A DNA stretch of 64,000 nucleotides, taken from the NCBI RefSeq assembly GCF_900115505.1, contig NZ_FOWQ01000001.1, positions 434,001-498,000 on the forward strand. The letters are read 5' to 3'. A model generated the notes under the pieces. The model was not told the origin of the DNA, made no database searches, and saw nothing but the letters and a program-made list of their open reading frames with translations. The position numbers and the translations under genes were made by a program. How positions within the stretch are numbered: position 1 is the stretch's first letter; each line of letters starts with the position of its first letter. The stretch is from Geodermatophilus dictyosporus. GTDB taxonomy: Bacteria > Actinomycetota > Actinomycetes > Mycobacteriales > Geodermatophilaceae. This document shows positions 34,538 through 43,355 of this stretch, piece after piece.

Positions 34538-34762
34538 TCAGGTGACCGGCATCGGCAGGTAGGACAGCCGCGCCCGCCGCCGCAGCACGGCCCTGCGGGT
34601 GCCGTCGGCGTGCAGCTGGAGGCGGGCGAGCTCCCACCCGCCGACGTCGACCTGGAGGCTCAGCATGGTCGCCGCTGCGGACCGGGACGTGCCCGGCGGG
34701 ATCCGCAGCGGCGCGTACTCGTAGTCGTCGGCGCCGTCCACCCGACCGATGTTGCCACGCAC
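34538..34762 (-). CDS. DUF5703 family protein
   Basis: 74 residues. YEYAPLRIPPGTSRS, then VGGWELARLQLHADGTRRA and VLRRRARL are the conserved blocks of DUF5703, a small actinobacterial family of unknown role. It starts with GTG and converges with the SDR gene 4 bases away. No membrane segment is seen. Confidence 0.75.
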   Translation of the reverse strand: MRGNIGRVDGADDYEYAPLRIPPGTSRSAAATMLSLQVDVGGWELARLQLHADGTRRAVLRRRARLSYLPMPVT

Positions 34763-34871
34763 GACGACCCCCGGTCACCCGTCTGCCACCTGCCGTCCAC
34801 GGGGCTGCCGGGACCGGCGGCGGGGCGGCAGGATGGGCGGCGACCGACGCACCGCACCGAGGGAGGACGAC

Positions 34872-35132
34872 GTGACCGATCCCGGCACCGCCGACGACGC
34901 CGACCGCGCCGAGCAGCAGGCGCTGGTCGAGCCCGCCGCCCCCGTCTCGGCCGGCGAGGTCGGCGGCATCGGCGACGGCGTCCCCGAGGCCGACGCGCTC
35001 GAGCAGCAGCTGGCCACCTCGCCCGGCACCGCCGGCACCCCGCGCGGCGTCGGCGACCGCGACGCCGACGAGGCCGACGTCCTCGAGCAGGAGGCCGACG
35101 TCCCCCTGGACGACGACGAGCGCACCGACTGA
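34872..35132 (+). CDS. Small acidic hypothetical protein (86 aa)
   Basis: 86 residues, strongly acidic, rich in Ala, Asp and Glu and without predicted structure (EADALEQQLATSPG, EADVLEQEADVPLDDDER). Two similar EADxLEQ motifs suggest an internal duplication. A GGGAGG site lies 5 bases upstream of the GTG. It could be a disordered adaptor. It converges with surE after 8 bases. Confidence 0.6.
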   Translation: MTDPGTADDADRAEQQALVEPAAPVSAGEVGGIGDGVPEADALEQQLATSPGTAGTPRGVGDRDADEADVLEQEADVPLDDDERTD

Positions 35133-35140
35133 CCCGCCGC

Positions 35141-35929
35141 TCAGGCGGGGTCGAGCCCCGGGTAGCCGGCGCCGGGCACCTCGCCCGGCGGGCCCAGCAG
35201 GGTCACCGTCGCCCAGCCCTCGCGCAGCAGCGCGACGTCGCTGCCGGGCGCCGGCCGCCCGGGTGCCTCGCGGTAGGTCAGGGTCACGAAGTCCTCGCCG
35301 GTCTCGCCGACCTCGACCTGCACCGCGCCGTGGGCAGCCAGCCGCGCCGCGCACAGGCCGCGCAGCCGGCCGGGCGGGACGTCGGGCACGTTGACGTTGA
35401 CCACCACCGGTCCCGGCGGGTGCGCCAGCACCCAGCGCAGCGCGCGGGCGGTCACCTCCTCGGCGGTGTCCCAGGCGTGCTCGGCGGTCCAGTCCGCGGC
35501 GCCCTCCAGCGAGACCGCGAGCCCGGGCAGCCCCTGCGTGGTCGCGGTGAGCGCGGCGCCCACGGTGCCCGAGTGCAGCACGACCGTCCCGGTGTTGGGT
35601 CCCTTGTTCACCCCCGACAGCACGATGTCGGGCGGCTCGCCGAACGCGCCGCGGACGCCGGCGAAGGCGATGAACCCGGGGGAGGCCTCGACCGCCAGCG
35701 TGCGGACGGCGTCCACCCCGGGGAGCTGCCGCCGGTGCAGCACCAGCCGGCCGTAGGAGTGCACCGCGGTCAGCGCGGCGCCCGACCCGCTGTGCTCCTC
35801 GTGCGGCGCGGCCACCGTCACCTCCAGGCCGGCCCGCACCGCCACCCGGGCCAGCGCGTGCAGGCCGGGGCTGTCGATCCCGTCGTCGTTGGTCACCAGG
35901 GCGCGCCGCGGTGTGCCGGAGCGGGTCAC
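35141..35929 (-). CDS. surE: 5'/3'-nucleotidase SurE
   Basis: 262 residues. RRALVTNDDGIDSPG gives D15-D16, then APHEEHSGSGAAL (Ser ligand) and SGVNKGPNTG (Asn ligand), the metal site of SurE phosphatases that dephosphorylate nucleoside monophosphates. The length matches the family. The GTG at 35929 starts 7 codons before the core. The gene runs on the minus strand, divergent from the DUF2470 gene. Confidence 0.9.
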   Translation of the reverse strand: MTRSGTPRRALVTNDDGIDSPGLHALARVAVRAGLEVTVAAPHEEHSGSGAALTAVHSYGRLVLHRRQLPGVDAVRTLAVEASPGFIAFAGVRGAFGEPPDIVLSGVNKGPNTGTVVLHSGTVGAALTATTQGLPGLAVSLEGAADWTAEHAWDTAEEVTARALRWVLAHPPGPVVVNVNVPDVPPGRLRGLCAARLAAHGAVQVEVGETGEDFVTLTYREAPGRPAPGSDVALLREGWATVTLLGPPGEVPGAGYPGLDPA

Positions 35930-36014
35930 GGGGCCTCCCGGGGAGCCGGTGCGGGTCGCCGGCGTCCTGCCCGGCGGGCAGCCCGGGCACACTTCCGCCG
36001 CACGCCGGGTGTGG

Positions 36015-36028
36015 TTAGGCTGTCCTAA
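36015..36028. promoter_or_regulatory. IdeR/DtxR-type iron box
   Basis: TTAGGCTGTCCTAA is an inverted repeat TTAGG-N4-CCTAA matching the core of the IdeR/DtxR consensus (TTAGGTTAGCCTAA). It lies 23 bases upstream of the DUF2470 gene start, overlapping the likely promoter. Confidence 0.75.
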
Positions 36029-36050
36029 CTCATCGACCCAAGGGAGCTCC

Positions 36051-36815
36051 GTGACCACCTGCTCCGGTCCGCAGGCACCGTCCGTCGCCGGCGCCGCCGA
36101 ACGGGCCCGCACCGCCGCCGCCCGGACGGCCGCCGCCGTCTGCCTGCCCGGGCACGAGCCGGCCCGCCCGCTCGCGCACGCCACCACGGCGGCCGGCCAG
36201 GTGCTGGTGCTGGTCCCCGCCGACGGCGAGGTGGCCCGCGCGGTGGAGGAGCGGGCCGACCTGTCGGCGCTGCTGATGGTCAGCGACCGGGCGCCGGTGC
36301 CGCTGCGCGACCCGGTGCGCGCCACGCTGTGGCTCTCGGGCTGGCTGACCGCCGTGCCCCCGGCCGACCGCACCGCCGCCGCGCTGGCCTTCGCCGAGGT
36401 GCGGCCCGAGGGCGCGCTGCTCGACGTCGGCGGCGCGGCGGCGCTGCTGCGCCTGGACCTGGCCGAGGTGGTGCTGCGCGAGGGCGGCGGCTGCACCGAG
36501 GTCTCGCCGGCCGGGTTCGCCGCCGCCCGCCCCGACCCGCTCGCCGCCGTCGAGGCGGGGGTGCTGCAGCACCTCGAGCGCGACCACCCCGACGTCCTCG
36601 CCGCGCTGCGCAGCCGGGTCGCCGTCGGCCCCGGCGAGGTGGTGCGCCCGCTCGGCGTCGACCGGTTCGGCTACCGGCTGCGGGTGGAGCGGCCCGGCGG
36701 GCACCGCGACGTCCGGGTGCCCTTCCCGCGGCCGCTGACCTGCCCGGGCCAGCTGCGCGCGGCGACGTCGCGCCTGCTGTGCGCCCTGCGCGCCGGCCTC
36801 GCGCGCCGGGACTAG
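36051..36815 (+). CDS. DUF2470 (HugZ-like) protein
   Basis: 254 residues. The N-terminal half resembles a split-barrel flavin/heme-binding fold (LLMVSDRAPVPLRDPVRATLWLSGWL), and the C-terminal part (AVEAGVLQHLERDHPDVLAAL, then GVDRFGYRLRV) matches DUF2470, the heme-utilisation (HugZ) C-terminal domain with the conserved His in RDHPD. A GTG start has an AAGGGAG site 5 bases upstream. The iron box just upstream suggests repression when iron is plentiful, fitting a role in heme-iron release. It shares CTAG stop bases with the convergent recD2-type gene. Confidence 0.83.
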   Translation: MTTCSGPQAPSVAGAAERARTAAARTAAAVCLPGHEPARPLAHATTAAGQVLVLVPADGEVARAVEERADLSALLMVSDRAPVPLRDPVRATLWLSGWLTAVPPADRTAAALAFAEVRPEGALLDVGGAAALLRLDLAEVVLREGGGCTEVSPAGFAAARPDPLAAVEAGVLQHLERDHPDVLAALRSRVAVGPGEVVRPLGVDRFGYRLRVERPGGHRDVRVPFPRPLTCPGQLRAATSRLLCALRAGLARRD

Positions 36816-38773
36816 CCGGCGTTCTCACGCAGGAGCCGGGCCAGGCGGGTGCGGCGGGGGCGGACGTCGACCTCCCGCACCGCCCGCGCCAGCGCCGCCC
36901 CCGACGCGTGCACGATCGACAGGTGCTGCTGCGCGCGGGTGAGCGCGGTGTAGACCAGGGGCCGCGACAGCATCCCGCCGGCCTCGGGCGGCAGCACGAC
37001 CACCACGCCCGGCCACTCCGAGCCCTGCGCCCGGTGCACGGTGATCGCCCACCCGTGCTTGAGGTCGGGCAGCGCGTCGTTGGGAACCGTCACCGGCCCG
37101 GAGGCGAAGGCGACGTCGAGCGTGCCGTCGCCGGTGCCGGTCACCACGCCCACCTCGCCGTTGGCGAACCCGATCGGCTCGATGTCGAGGTGGTTGGCGG
37201 TGGCCACCACCCGGTCGCCGACGTCGAAGCCGAACACCGTCCCCTCGCCGGGGTTCAGCCGTTCCTTGAGCGCCCGGTTCAGCTCGATCGTGCCGGCTGG
37301 GCCGCGGTGCACCGGCGTCACGACCTGCACGTTGCGCGGCTCGATCCGCAGGGCCCGCGGGATCGAGTCGGTGACCAGCTGCACCACCCGCCGGGCCGCC
37401 TCGCCGCTGCCCGACGCGGGGACGACGACCACCTCGCGGTCAGGGGAGTCCACCGGCGGCAGCTGCCCGCCGCGGACGGCGTTGGCCAGCCGGGCGATCG
37501 CGCCGCCCTCGGCCTGCCGGTAGAGGGTGGTCAGCTCGGTCACCGGCACGACCCCGGAGTCGATGAGGTCGCCGAGCACGTGCCCGGGGCCGATCGAGGG
37601 CAGCTGCGCGGGGTCGCCGACCAGCAGCAGGTGGGTGCCGTCGGGACAGGCCTCGACCAGCGCCGCGGTGAGCTCGACGTCGAGCATCGAGGCCTCGTCG
37701 ACCACCACGACGTCGGCGTCCAGCGGCCACTCCTCGTTGCGGGCGAACCCGCCGCCGAAGCCCTGGGAGCCCAGCAGCCGGTGCACCGTCGTCGCCGGGT
37801 GGTCGGTGAGCTCCTCGAGCCGCTTGGCCGCCCGCCCGGTGGGTGCGGCCAGCGCCACCTCGCTGCCCTTGGCCCTCAGCAGCCGGACGACGGCGGCCAC
37901 CGTGCGGCTCTTGCCGGTGCCGGGCCCGCCGGTCAGCAGCGAGACGCCCGCGCCGAGCACCTGCGCGACGGCGGCCTTCTGCGCGTCGTCGAGGCCCTTG
38001 GCCACCGACCGGACGGCGGCGGGGTCGGCGATCCGCTCGGCGGTGGCCGCCAGCCGCGCCACGCCCTCGGCGACGGCCTCCTCGGCCATGCCGAAGCGCG
38101 CCAGCGAGAGCGTCCGCAGCGCCGGGTCGGGTTCGGGGGGCTCGGCGTCCGGATCGGCGTCCTCGTCGAACTCCGGCTCCGGCGGCTCGTGGTCGAGCAC
38201 CTCGCCCGACTCGACCGCCGCCACCACCGCCGCCACCGGGTCGGCCACGCCCTCGGCGCGGAGTGCGGCCACCACCAGGTCGGCGGGCAGCACGGTGTGC
38301 CCGTCGCGCGCCGCCGTCCGCAGCGTCACGAGGACGATCGCCCGGCCGCGGCGGCTGTCGCTGCGGTCGGCGCCGGGCAGCAGCGAGATGGCCAGCCGGT
38401 CGGCGTCGCGCAGGCTGACGGTGGACAGCCGCAGCAGCGCCCACGGGTCGTCGCGCAGCCGGCGGGCGGCGTCCTCGCCCAGCGCGTCGGCGGCCGAGGA
38501 CGCCAGCCGGGCCTCCAGCCCCGCCGTGACCAGCAGCTCCACCACGCCGTAGGTGGGCTGGGCGGACAGGAACGAGGAGAACAGCCGCTCGGCGCGCTGG
38601 GTGCCGACCCGCGGCAGCTTCTGCAGCTTCGCGGCGGTCACGTCGTCGGGCGAGGTGATCCCGGCGCCGGGCAGCTCGGCGGCGGCCCGCTTGCCCAGGC
38701 CCGGCCACAGGCCCGCGGCGCAGAACGCGGCGAAGACCGGGTCGGGAGCCGCTGGGGTGGGGACCGCGCTCAT
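36812..38773 (-). CDS. recD2: RecD2-type ATP-dependent DNA helicase
   Basis: 653 residues. An N-terminal helix-hairpin-helix region (LQKLPRVGTQRAERL) precedes superfamily 1B helicase motifs: LTGGPGTGKSRT (Walker A), VDEASMLD (Walker B), GDPAQLPSIG, and C-terminal VHRAQGSEW and YTALTRAQQ. The D-E-A-S-M-L order is typical of RecD2, a 5'-3' helicase acting without RecB/RecC. The ATG overlaps the aldo/keto reductase stop (ATGA), so translation is coupled. An acidic run (EPEFDEDADPDAEPPEPD) near residue 210 is unusual. The stop overlaps the convergent DUF2470 stop. Confidence 0.85.
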   Translation of the reverse strand: MSAVPTPAAPDPVFAAFCAAGLWPGLGKRAAAELPGAGITSPDDVTAAKLQKLPRVGTQRAERLFSSFLSAQPTYGVVELLVTAGLEARLASSAADALGEDAARRLRDDPWALLRLSTVSLRDADRLAISLLPGADRSDSRRGRAIVLVTLRTAARDGHTVLPADLVVAALRAEGVADPVAAVVAAVESGEVLDHEPPEPEFDEDADPDAEPPEPDPALRTLSLARFGMAEEAVAEGVARLAATAERIADPAAVRSVAKGLDDAQKAAVAQVLGAGVSLLTGGPGTGKSRTVAAVVRLLRAKGSEVALAAPTGRAAKRLEELTDHPATTVHRLLGSQGFGGGFARNEEWPLDADVVVVDEASMLDVELTAALVEACPDGTHLLLVGDPAQLPSIGPGHVLGDLIDSGVVPVTELTTLYRQAEGGAIARLANAVRGGQLPPVDSPDREVVVVPASGSGEAARRVVQLVTDSIPRALRIEPRNVQVVTPVHRGPAGTIELNRALKERLNPGEGTVFGFDVGDRVVATANHLDIEPIGFANGEVGVVTGTGDGTLDVAFASGPVTVPNDALPDLKHGWAITVHRAQGSEWPGVVVVLPPEAGGMLSRPLVYTALTRAQQHLSIVHASGAALARAVREVDVRPRRTRLARLLRENAG

Positions 38774-39750
38774 CGGGCCGACCGCTGGTCCGGGTAGGAG
38801 AAGTGCGGCGCCGACACGTCCTCCAGCGCCGTGCGGATCGCGGCGGGCAGCCGCACGGTCTCCGCGTCGAGCGAGGCCTGCAGCTGCTCGGCGGTGCGCG
38901 CGCCGACCACCGGAGCGACGACGCCGGGCCGGTCGCGCACCCAGGCCAGCGCCACGGCCAGCGGCGTGGTGCCCAGCCCGTCGGCGGCGGTCACCACGGC
39001 CTCGACGATCCGGTCGGCGGCCGGCGAGCGCAGGTCGTCGATGAACCCGGCCCACTGCGGCGAGGCGCCGCGCGACTCGTCGGGGGTGCCCGCGCGGTAC
39101 TTGCCGGTGAGCAGCCCCCGGCCCAGCGGCGACCAGGCCAGGACGCCGAGCCCCAGCGCCTCCGCGGCGGGCACCACCTCCCGCTCCACACCGCGCTGCA
39201 GCAGGGAGTACTCGACCTGGGTGCTGACCAGCGGCGTGCGGCCGGGCCAGGCGCGCTGCCAGGTGGCCGCCTGCGCGGTCTGCCAGCCGGTGAAGTTGCT
39301 CACCCCGACGTAGCGGGCCCGGCCGGAGGCGACCGCGGCGTCGCAGGCGGCGAGGGTCTCCTCGACCGGCGTCACGTCGTCCCAGGCGTGCAGCTGCCAC
39401 AGGTCGACGTGGTCGACGCCGAGCCGCTCCAGCGAGGCGTCCAGCGCGGCCAGCAGGTGCCCGCGGGAGGCGCCGCGGCCCATCGGCCCGGCGCCGGTGC
39501 GGCCCACGGCCTTGGTGGCCACCAGCAGCTCCGAGCGGGGGACGACGTCGGCCATGAGCCGGCCCAGCAGGCGCTCGCTGTCGCCGTCGCAGTAGACGTC
39601 GGCCGTGTCGACCAGGGTGCCGCCGGCGTCGGCGAAGGCGGTCAGCTGCAGCGCCGCCTCGTCCTCGTCGGTGTCCCGGCCCCAGGTCATGGTGCCCAGC
39701 CCCAGCCGGGAGACGACCAGGCCGCTGCGCCCCAGCGCCCGTTGTTCCAC
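38770..39750 (-). CDS. Aldo/keto reductase
   Basis: 326 residues from the GTG at 39750. The fold and active-site tetrad are visible: D in DTADVYCDGDS with Y, K in LLVATKAVGR, and H in VDLWQLHAW. It reduces carbonyls with NADPH; the substrate is unknown and the family is near YajO/YghZ. The stop overlaps the recD2-type start, an unexpected operon pair. A longer start at 39792 lacks support. Confidence 0.85.
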   Translation of the reverse strand: MEQRALGRSGLVVSRLGLGTMTWGRDTDEDEAALQLTAFADAGGTLVDTADVYCDGDSERLLGRLMADVVPRSELLVATKAVGRTGAGPMGRGASRGHLLAALDASLERLGVDHVDLWQLHAWDDVTPVEETLAACDAAVASGRARYVGVSNFTGWQTAQAATWQRAWPGRTPLVSTQVEYSLLQRGVEREVVPAAEALGLGVLAWSPLGRGLLTGKYRAGTPDESRGASPQWAGFIDDLRSPAADRIVEAVVTAADGLGTTPLAVALAWVRDRPGVVAPVVGARTAEQLQASLDAETVRLPAAIRTALEDVSAPHFSYPDQRSAR

Positions 39751-39927
39751 GACGGGCCAACCTACCGCCGGACGCCGACACGGGCCGGGCACACGGGCGG
39801 TGTGGTGGACGGCGCGCGGGTCGCGTCCGGACCGTCCCGGCGACCCGACCTAGGCTGTCCTCCCGTGCCTCCGCTGACCTCCGCCGCGCCCGCCCGCCCG
39901 CCGTCCGGACGCCGGGGCTGACCGGCG

Positions 39928-40761
39928 GTGGGCTGGCTCGAGGCCGTCGTCCTGGGCCTGGTGCAGGGCCTGACGGAGTTCCTGCCGATCTCCTCCAGCG
40001 CCCACCTGCGGGTGGTCGGCGAGGCGACGGGCTGGGGGGACCCGGGGGCGGCGTTCACCGCGATCACCCAGATCGGCACCGAGGCCGCCGTCCTGCTGTA
40101 CTTCCGCCGGGACATCGCGCGGATCGTCGTCGCCTGGCTGCGCGCGCTGACCGACCGCTCGAAGCGGTCGGACCCCGACGCCCGGATGGGCTGGCTGATC
40201 ATCGTCGGCAGCATCCCGATCGTGGTGCTCGGCCTGCTGTTCCAGGAGGACATCGAGACCACCTTCCGCGACCTGCGCATCGTCGCGATCGCGCTGGTGG
40301 CGTTCTCGCTGGTCCTCTACTGGGCCGACCGGGTGGGCCGCAAGGAGCGGGAGCTGCGCCACCTCACCGTCCGCGACGGGCTGCTGTTCGGCCTGGCGCA
40401 GGCGATGGCGCTGGTGCCGGGCGTGTCCCGCTCGGGCGGCACGATCACCATGGGGCTCGTCCTCGGCTACACCCGGGCGGCGGCGGCGCGGTACTCGTTC
40501 CTGCTGGCCATCCCCGCGGTCCTCGGCTCGGGGTTCTTCCAGGTCTACGAGACCCTCACCGGCGACGTCGCCGGCGAGACGATCTCCTGGGGGCCGACGG
40601 CCCTCGCCACCGCCATCGCCTTCGGGGTGGGCCTGTCGGTCATCGCCTGGCTGCTGCGCTACCTCGACCGCGGCACCTTCACCCCGTTCGTCGTCTACCG
40701 GGTGGTGCTGGGCCTGGCGCTGCTCGCGCTGGTCGGCGTGGGGGTCCTGGCCCCGAACTGA
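39928..40761 (+). CDS. uppP: Undecaprenyl-diphosphatase UppP (BacA)
   Basis: 277 residues, about eight membrane segments. Motif 1 EFLPISSSAHL near residue 17 and motif 2 PGVSRSGGT near residue 163 define UppP. It dephosphorylates undecaprenyl diphosphate to recycle the lipid carrier of the cell wall, and can give bacitracin tolerance. Length is normal. The GTG start begins directly with the first membrane helix. It is followed after 41 bases by the phosphatase/DUF3090 group. Confidence 0.93.
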   Translation: MGWLEAVVLGLVQGLTEFLPISSSAHLRVVGEATGWGDPGAAFTAITQIGTEAAVLLYFRRDIARIVVAWLRALTDRSKRSDPDARMGWLIIVGSIPIVVLGLLFQEDIETTFRDLRIVAIALVAFSLVLYWADRVGRKERELRHLTVRDGLLFGLAQAMALVPGVSRSGGTITMGLVLGYTRAAAARYSFLLAIPAVLGSGFFQVYETLTGDVAGETISWGPTALATAIAFGVGLSVIAWLLRYLDRGTFTPFVVYRVVLGLALLALVGVGVLAPN

Positions 40762-40802
40762 GGGACGGCACCGTCCGCTCCGCCCGCCTAGGCTCGGGCG
40801 TC

Positions 40803-41507
40803 GTGACCACCGTCATCCTCCTGCGGCACGGCCGGACGACGGCGAACGCCGGTGGCGTGCTGGCCGGCTGGACCCCGGGCGTCGAGCTCGACGAGACCGG
40901 GCAGGCGCAGGTGGCCGCGGTGGGCCGGCGGCTGGCGCCGGTGCCGCTGGCCGCGGTGGTCAGCAGCCCGCTGGACCGCTGCCGCCAGACCGCCGGGGCG
41001 GTGCTCGCCGGCCGGGAGCTGGAGCTGCAGACCGACGAGCGGCTCGGCGAGGCCCGCTACGGCGACTGGACCGGCCGGCCGCTCAAGGAGCTGGTCAGGG
41101 ACCCGATGTGGAAGGTCGTGCAGCAGCACCCCTCCGCCGCGGTGTTCCCCGGCGACGGGGGCGAGGGGCTGGCGCAGACCCAGGCCCGCGCGGTGGCCGC
41201 CGTCCGCGAGTGGAACGCCCGCCTGGGCCCCGACGCGGTGTGGCTGGCCTGCAGCCACGGCGACGTCATCAAGGCCGTGCTCGCCGACGCCCTGGGCCTG
41301 CACCTCGACGGCTTCCAGCGGATCGTCGTCGACCCGGCGTCGATCTCGGTGGTCACCTACACCGAGACCCGCCCGTTCGTCGTCCGGGTCAACGACACCG
41401 GCGGCGACGTCGCCGCGCTGATCCCGCCGAAGAAGCGGCCCCGGCGCCGCAGGGGGAGGGACTCCGACGCGGTCGTCGGCGGCGGCGCCGGCGCGGCGGT
41501 TCCCTGA
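40803..41507 (+). CDS. Histidine phosphatase family protein (MSMEG_4193-like)
   Basis: 234 residues. RHG motif LLRHGRTTAN (R8-H9-G10), second His in ACSHGDVIKA, and E in RYGDWTGR. It matches the MSMEG_4193 type of putative phosphomutase/phosphatase. The C-terminus is basic ([11 protein letters not shown]) and then low complexity. It is the first of three genes that travel together in many actinobacteria (with DUF3090 and SCO1664-type). The GTG start immediately precedes the core. Confidence 0.88.
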   Translation: MTTVILLRHGRTTANAGGVLAGWTPGVELDETGQAQVAAVGRRLAPVPLAAVVSSPLDRCRQTAGAVLAGRELELQTDERLGEARYGDWTGRPLKELVRDPMWKVVQQHPSAAVFPGDGGEGLAQTQARAVAAVREWNARLGPDAVWLACSHGDVIKAVLADALGLHLDGFQRIVVDPASISVVTYTETRPFVVRVNDTGGDVAALIPPKKRPRRRRGRDSDAVVGGGAGAAVP

Positions 41508-41542
41508 ACGCGGTGGTCGGGAGGCCCGCGTAACCTGGGCGC

Positions 41543-42094
41543 GTGCCCCGCCAGGTCTACCGCTTCGACCGCCCGTCCCGGTTCGTCGCCGGCACGGTCG
41601 GGCAGCCGGGCGAGCGGACCTTCTACCTGCAGGCCTCCGACGCCGAGGGCCGCGTGGTCAGCGTCGCGCTGGAGAAGTCGCAGGTGCAGGTGCTCGCCGA
41701 GCGCATGGACGAGCTGCTCGACGAGGTGGCCACCCGGCCCGGCACCGTCGTCCCCGCGCAGGCCGACGTCGACGACCTCGAGCCGCTCACCGCGCCGGTC
41801 GACGAGGAGTTCCGCGTCGCCGCGATGGGCCTGGCCTGGGACGGCGAGGCGCAGGCCGTCGTCGTCGAGGCCGTGGCGGCCACCGACGAGCCGGTCGACG
41901 AGGAGGCCATCCTCTCCGACGCCGAGGAGGGCCCCGACGCGCTGCGCGTGACGATCACCCCGGGCGCGGCCCGCTCGTTCGTCGCCCGCGCCCGCCGCGT
42001 CGTCGCCGCCGGCCGCCCGTCCTGCCCGCTGTGCTCGCTGCCGCTGGACCCGACCGGGCACGTCTGCCCCCGGCAGAACGGCTACCGCCGCTGA
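41543..42094 (+). CDS. DUF3090 family protein
   Basis: 183 residues. MPRQVYRFDRPSRFVAGTVG, then ERTFYLQASD and VALEKSQVQVLAER are the DUF3090 blocks. A C-terminal zinc-ribbon-like end holds CPLC and CPRQNG, with a His in TGHVC as an additional possible ligand. The role is unknown. It lies 35 bases after the phosphatase gene and 13 before the SCO1664-type gene. Confidence 0.88.
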   Translation: MPRQVYRFDRPSRFVAGTVGQPGERTFYLQASDAEGRVVSVALEKSQVQVLAERMDELLDEVATRPGTVVPAQADVDDLEPLTAPVDEEFRVAAMGLAWDGEAQAVVVEAVAATDEPVDEEAILSDAEEGPDALRVTITPGAARSFVARARRVVAAGRPSCPLCSLPLDPTGHVCPRQNGYRR

Positions 42095-42107
42095 ACCGGG
42101 GACGACG

Positions 42108-42851
42108 GTGAGCGAGCCCGCGCGGGAGCTGCGCACCCCGGTCGGCGACGCCGAGGCGCGACGCCTGCTGCTCGAGGGGGAGATCGACCTCGAGGGCCGG
42201 ATGCTCGACGCCAGCAACGTCACCCTCGTCGGCGTCGTCCGCACCGGCGATCTCGAGGCCGAGTGCGTGTACAAGCCGGTCGCCGGCGAGCGACCGCTGT
42301 GGGACTTCCCCGACGGCACGCTGGCCGGCCGCGAGGTGTCGGCGGCGCTGGTCAGCGAGGCCACCGGCTGGTCGGTCGTGCCGCCCACGGTGCTGCGCGA
42401 CGGCCCGTTCGGCCCCGGCATGGTGCAGCTGTGGATCGACGGCGACCCCGACGTCGACCTGGCCGCCTTCGTCCGCTCCGACCACCCCGGCCTGCGCCGG
42501 ATGGCGGTGTTCGACGCGGTGGTGAACAACGCCGACCGCAAGGGCGGGCACATCATCCCGACCTCGGCCGGCCACGTGTACGGCGTCGACCACGGCATCT
42601 GCTTCTCCTCCGACCCGAAGCTGCGCACGCTGCTGTGGCGCTGGGCCGGCAGGCCGCTGCCGCTGGAGGCCCTGGAGGTGCTCGAGCGCCTGGCCGACGA
42701 GCTGCGCGGCGACCTCGGCGAGGCGCTGCACGAGCACCTCACCCGCCGCGAGGTGCGCTCGACCCAGCAGCGGGTGGCCGAGCTGCTGCGCACCCAGCTG
42801 CACCCCGAGCCCTCCGGCGAGTGGCCCGCCCTGCCCTGGCCGCCCTTCTGA
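42108..42851 (+). CDS. SCO1664-type (PI3/4-kinase-like) protein
   Basis: 247 residues. Starts with the family block (LLLEGEIDLEGRMLDASN), then CVYKPVAGERPLWDFPDG (a Lys like the kinase ATP-binding Lys) and AVFDAVVNNADRKGGHIIP with D-x(4)-N-N-x-D-R, then GVDHGICF resembling kinase HGD/DxG motifs. It is distantly related to lipid/protein kinases. Activity is inferred only. It is third of the conserved trio. Confidence 0.87.
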   Translation: MSEPARELRTPVGDAEARRLLLEGEIDLEGRMLDASNVTLVGVVRTGDLEAECVYKPVAGERPLWDFPDGTLAGREVSAALVSEATGWSVVPPTVLRDGPFGPGMVQLWIDGDPDVDLAAFVRSDHPGLRRMAVFDAVVNNADRKGGHIIPTSAGHVYGVDHGICFSSDPKLRTLLWRWAGRPLPLEALEVLERLADELRGDLGEALHEHLTRREVRSTQQRVAELLRTQLHPEPSGEWPALPWPPF

Positions 42852-42968
42852 GGGTCGTCGCGCCGCGTGGGGGCCGGAGGCCTCCCGAGGTGTGACGAGG
42901 CGGGGCTCGGCGCAGGTCGGGTACGGCTCCTGGCCGCGGTCGGAGCCCGGCAGAGCGACAGTGGACAC

Positions 42969-43355
42969 GTGCCGCACCGATCCCGCCTGGCCGTCCTGCT
43001 GCTCGACCTGCCGCCCGCGCACCACGCCGCGGGCACCGCGTTCTGGGCCGGCGCCACCGGCCGCACCGCCGCCCCCGACCCCGCCGACGACAGCTGGGCC
43101 TCCCTCGGCTCCCTCGCCGGCGGCCTCCACCTGGAGGTGCAGCGCACGGGGGAGGGGACGCCGCCGCGCTGGCACGTCGACGTCGAGACCGACGACGTGC
43201 CCGCCGAGGTGGCCCGGCTGGAGACGCTGGGCGCCCGCCGGCTGGCCGACATGGGCTCGTTCTGGCAGATGACCGACCCCGCCGGGCTGGTGTTCTGCGT
43301 GGTCGGCGTGCAGACCGGCGAGGCGTTCGAGCGCTACGCCGTGGCCTGGCCCTAG
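42969..43355 (+). CDS. VOC (glyoxalase-like) family protein
   Basis: 128 residues. A single vicinal-oxygen-chelate repeat: LAVLLLDLPP..., HLEVQ..., RWHVDVETDDVPAEV, then QMTDPAGLVFCVV. His, Glu and Asp ligand candidates are present, but one VOC unit usually needs a partner. GTG 42969 begins the fold. It ends in a CTAG shared with the convergent stop of the DinB-like gene. Confidence 0.75.
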   Translation: MPHRSRLAVLLLDLPPAHHAAGTAFWAGATGRTAAPDPADDSWASLGSLAGGLHLEVQRTGEGTPPRWHVDVETDDVPAEVARLETLGARRLADMGSFWQMTDPAGLVFCVVGVQTGEAFERYAVAWP

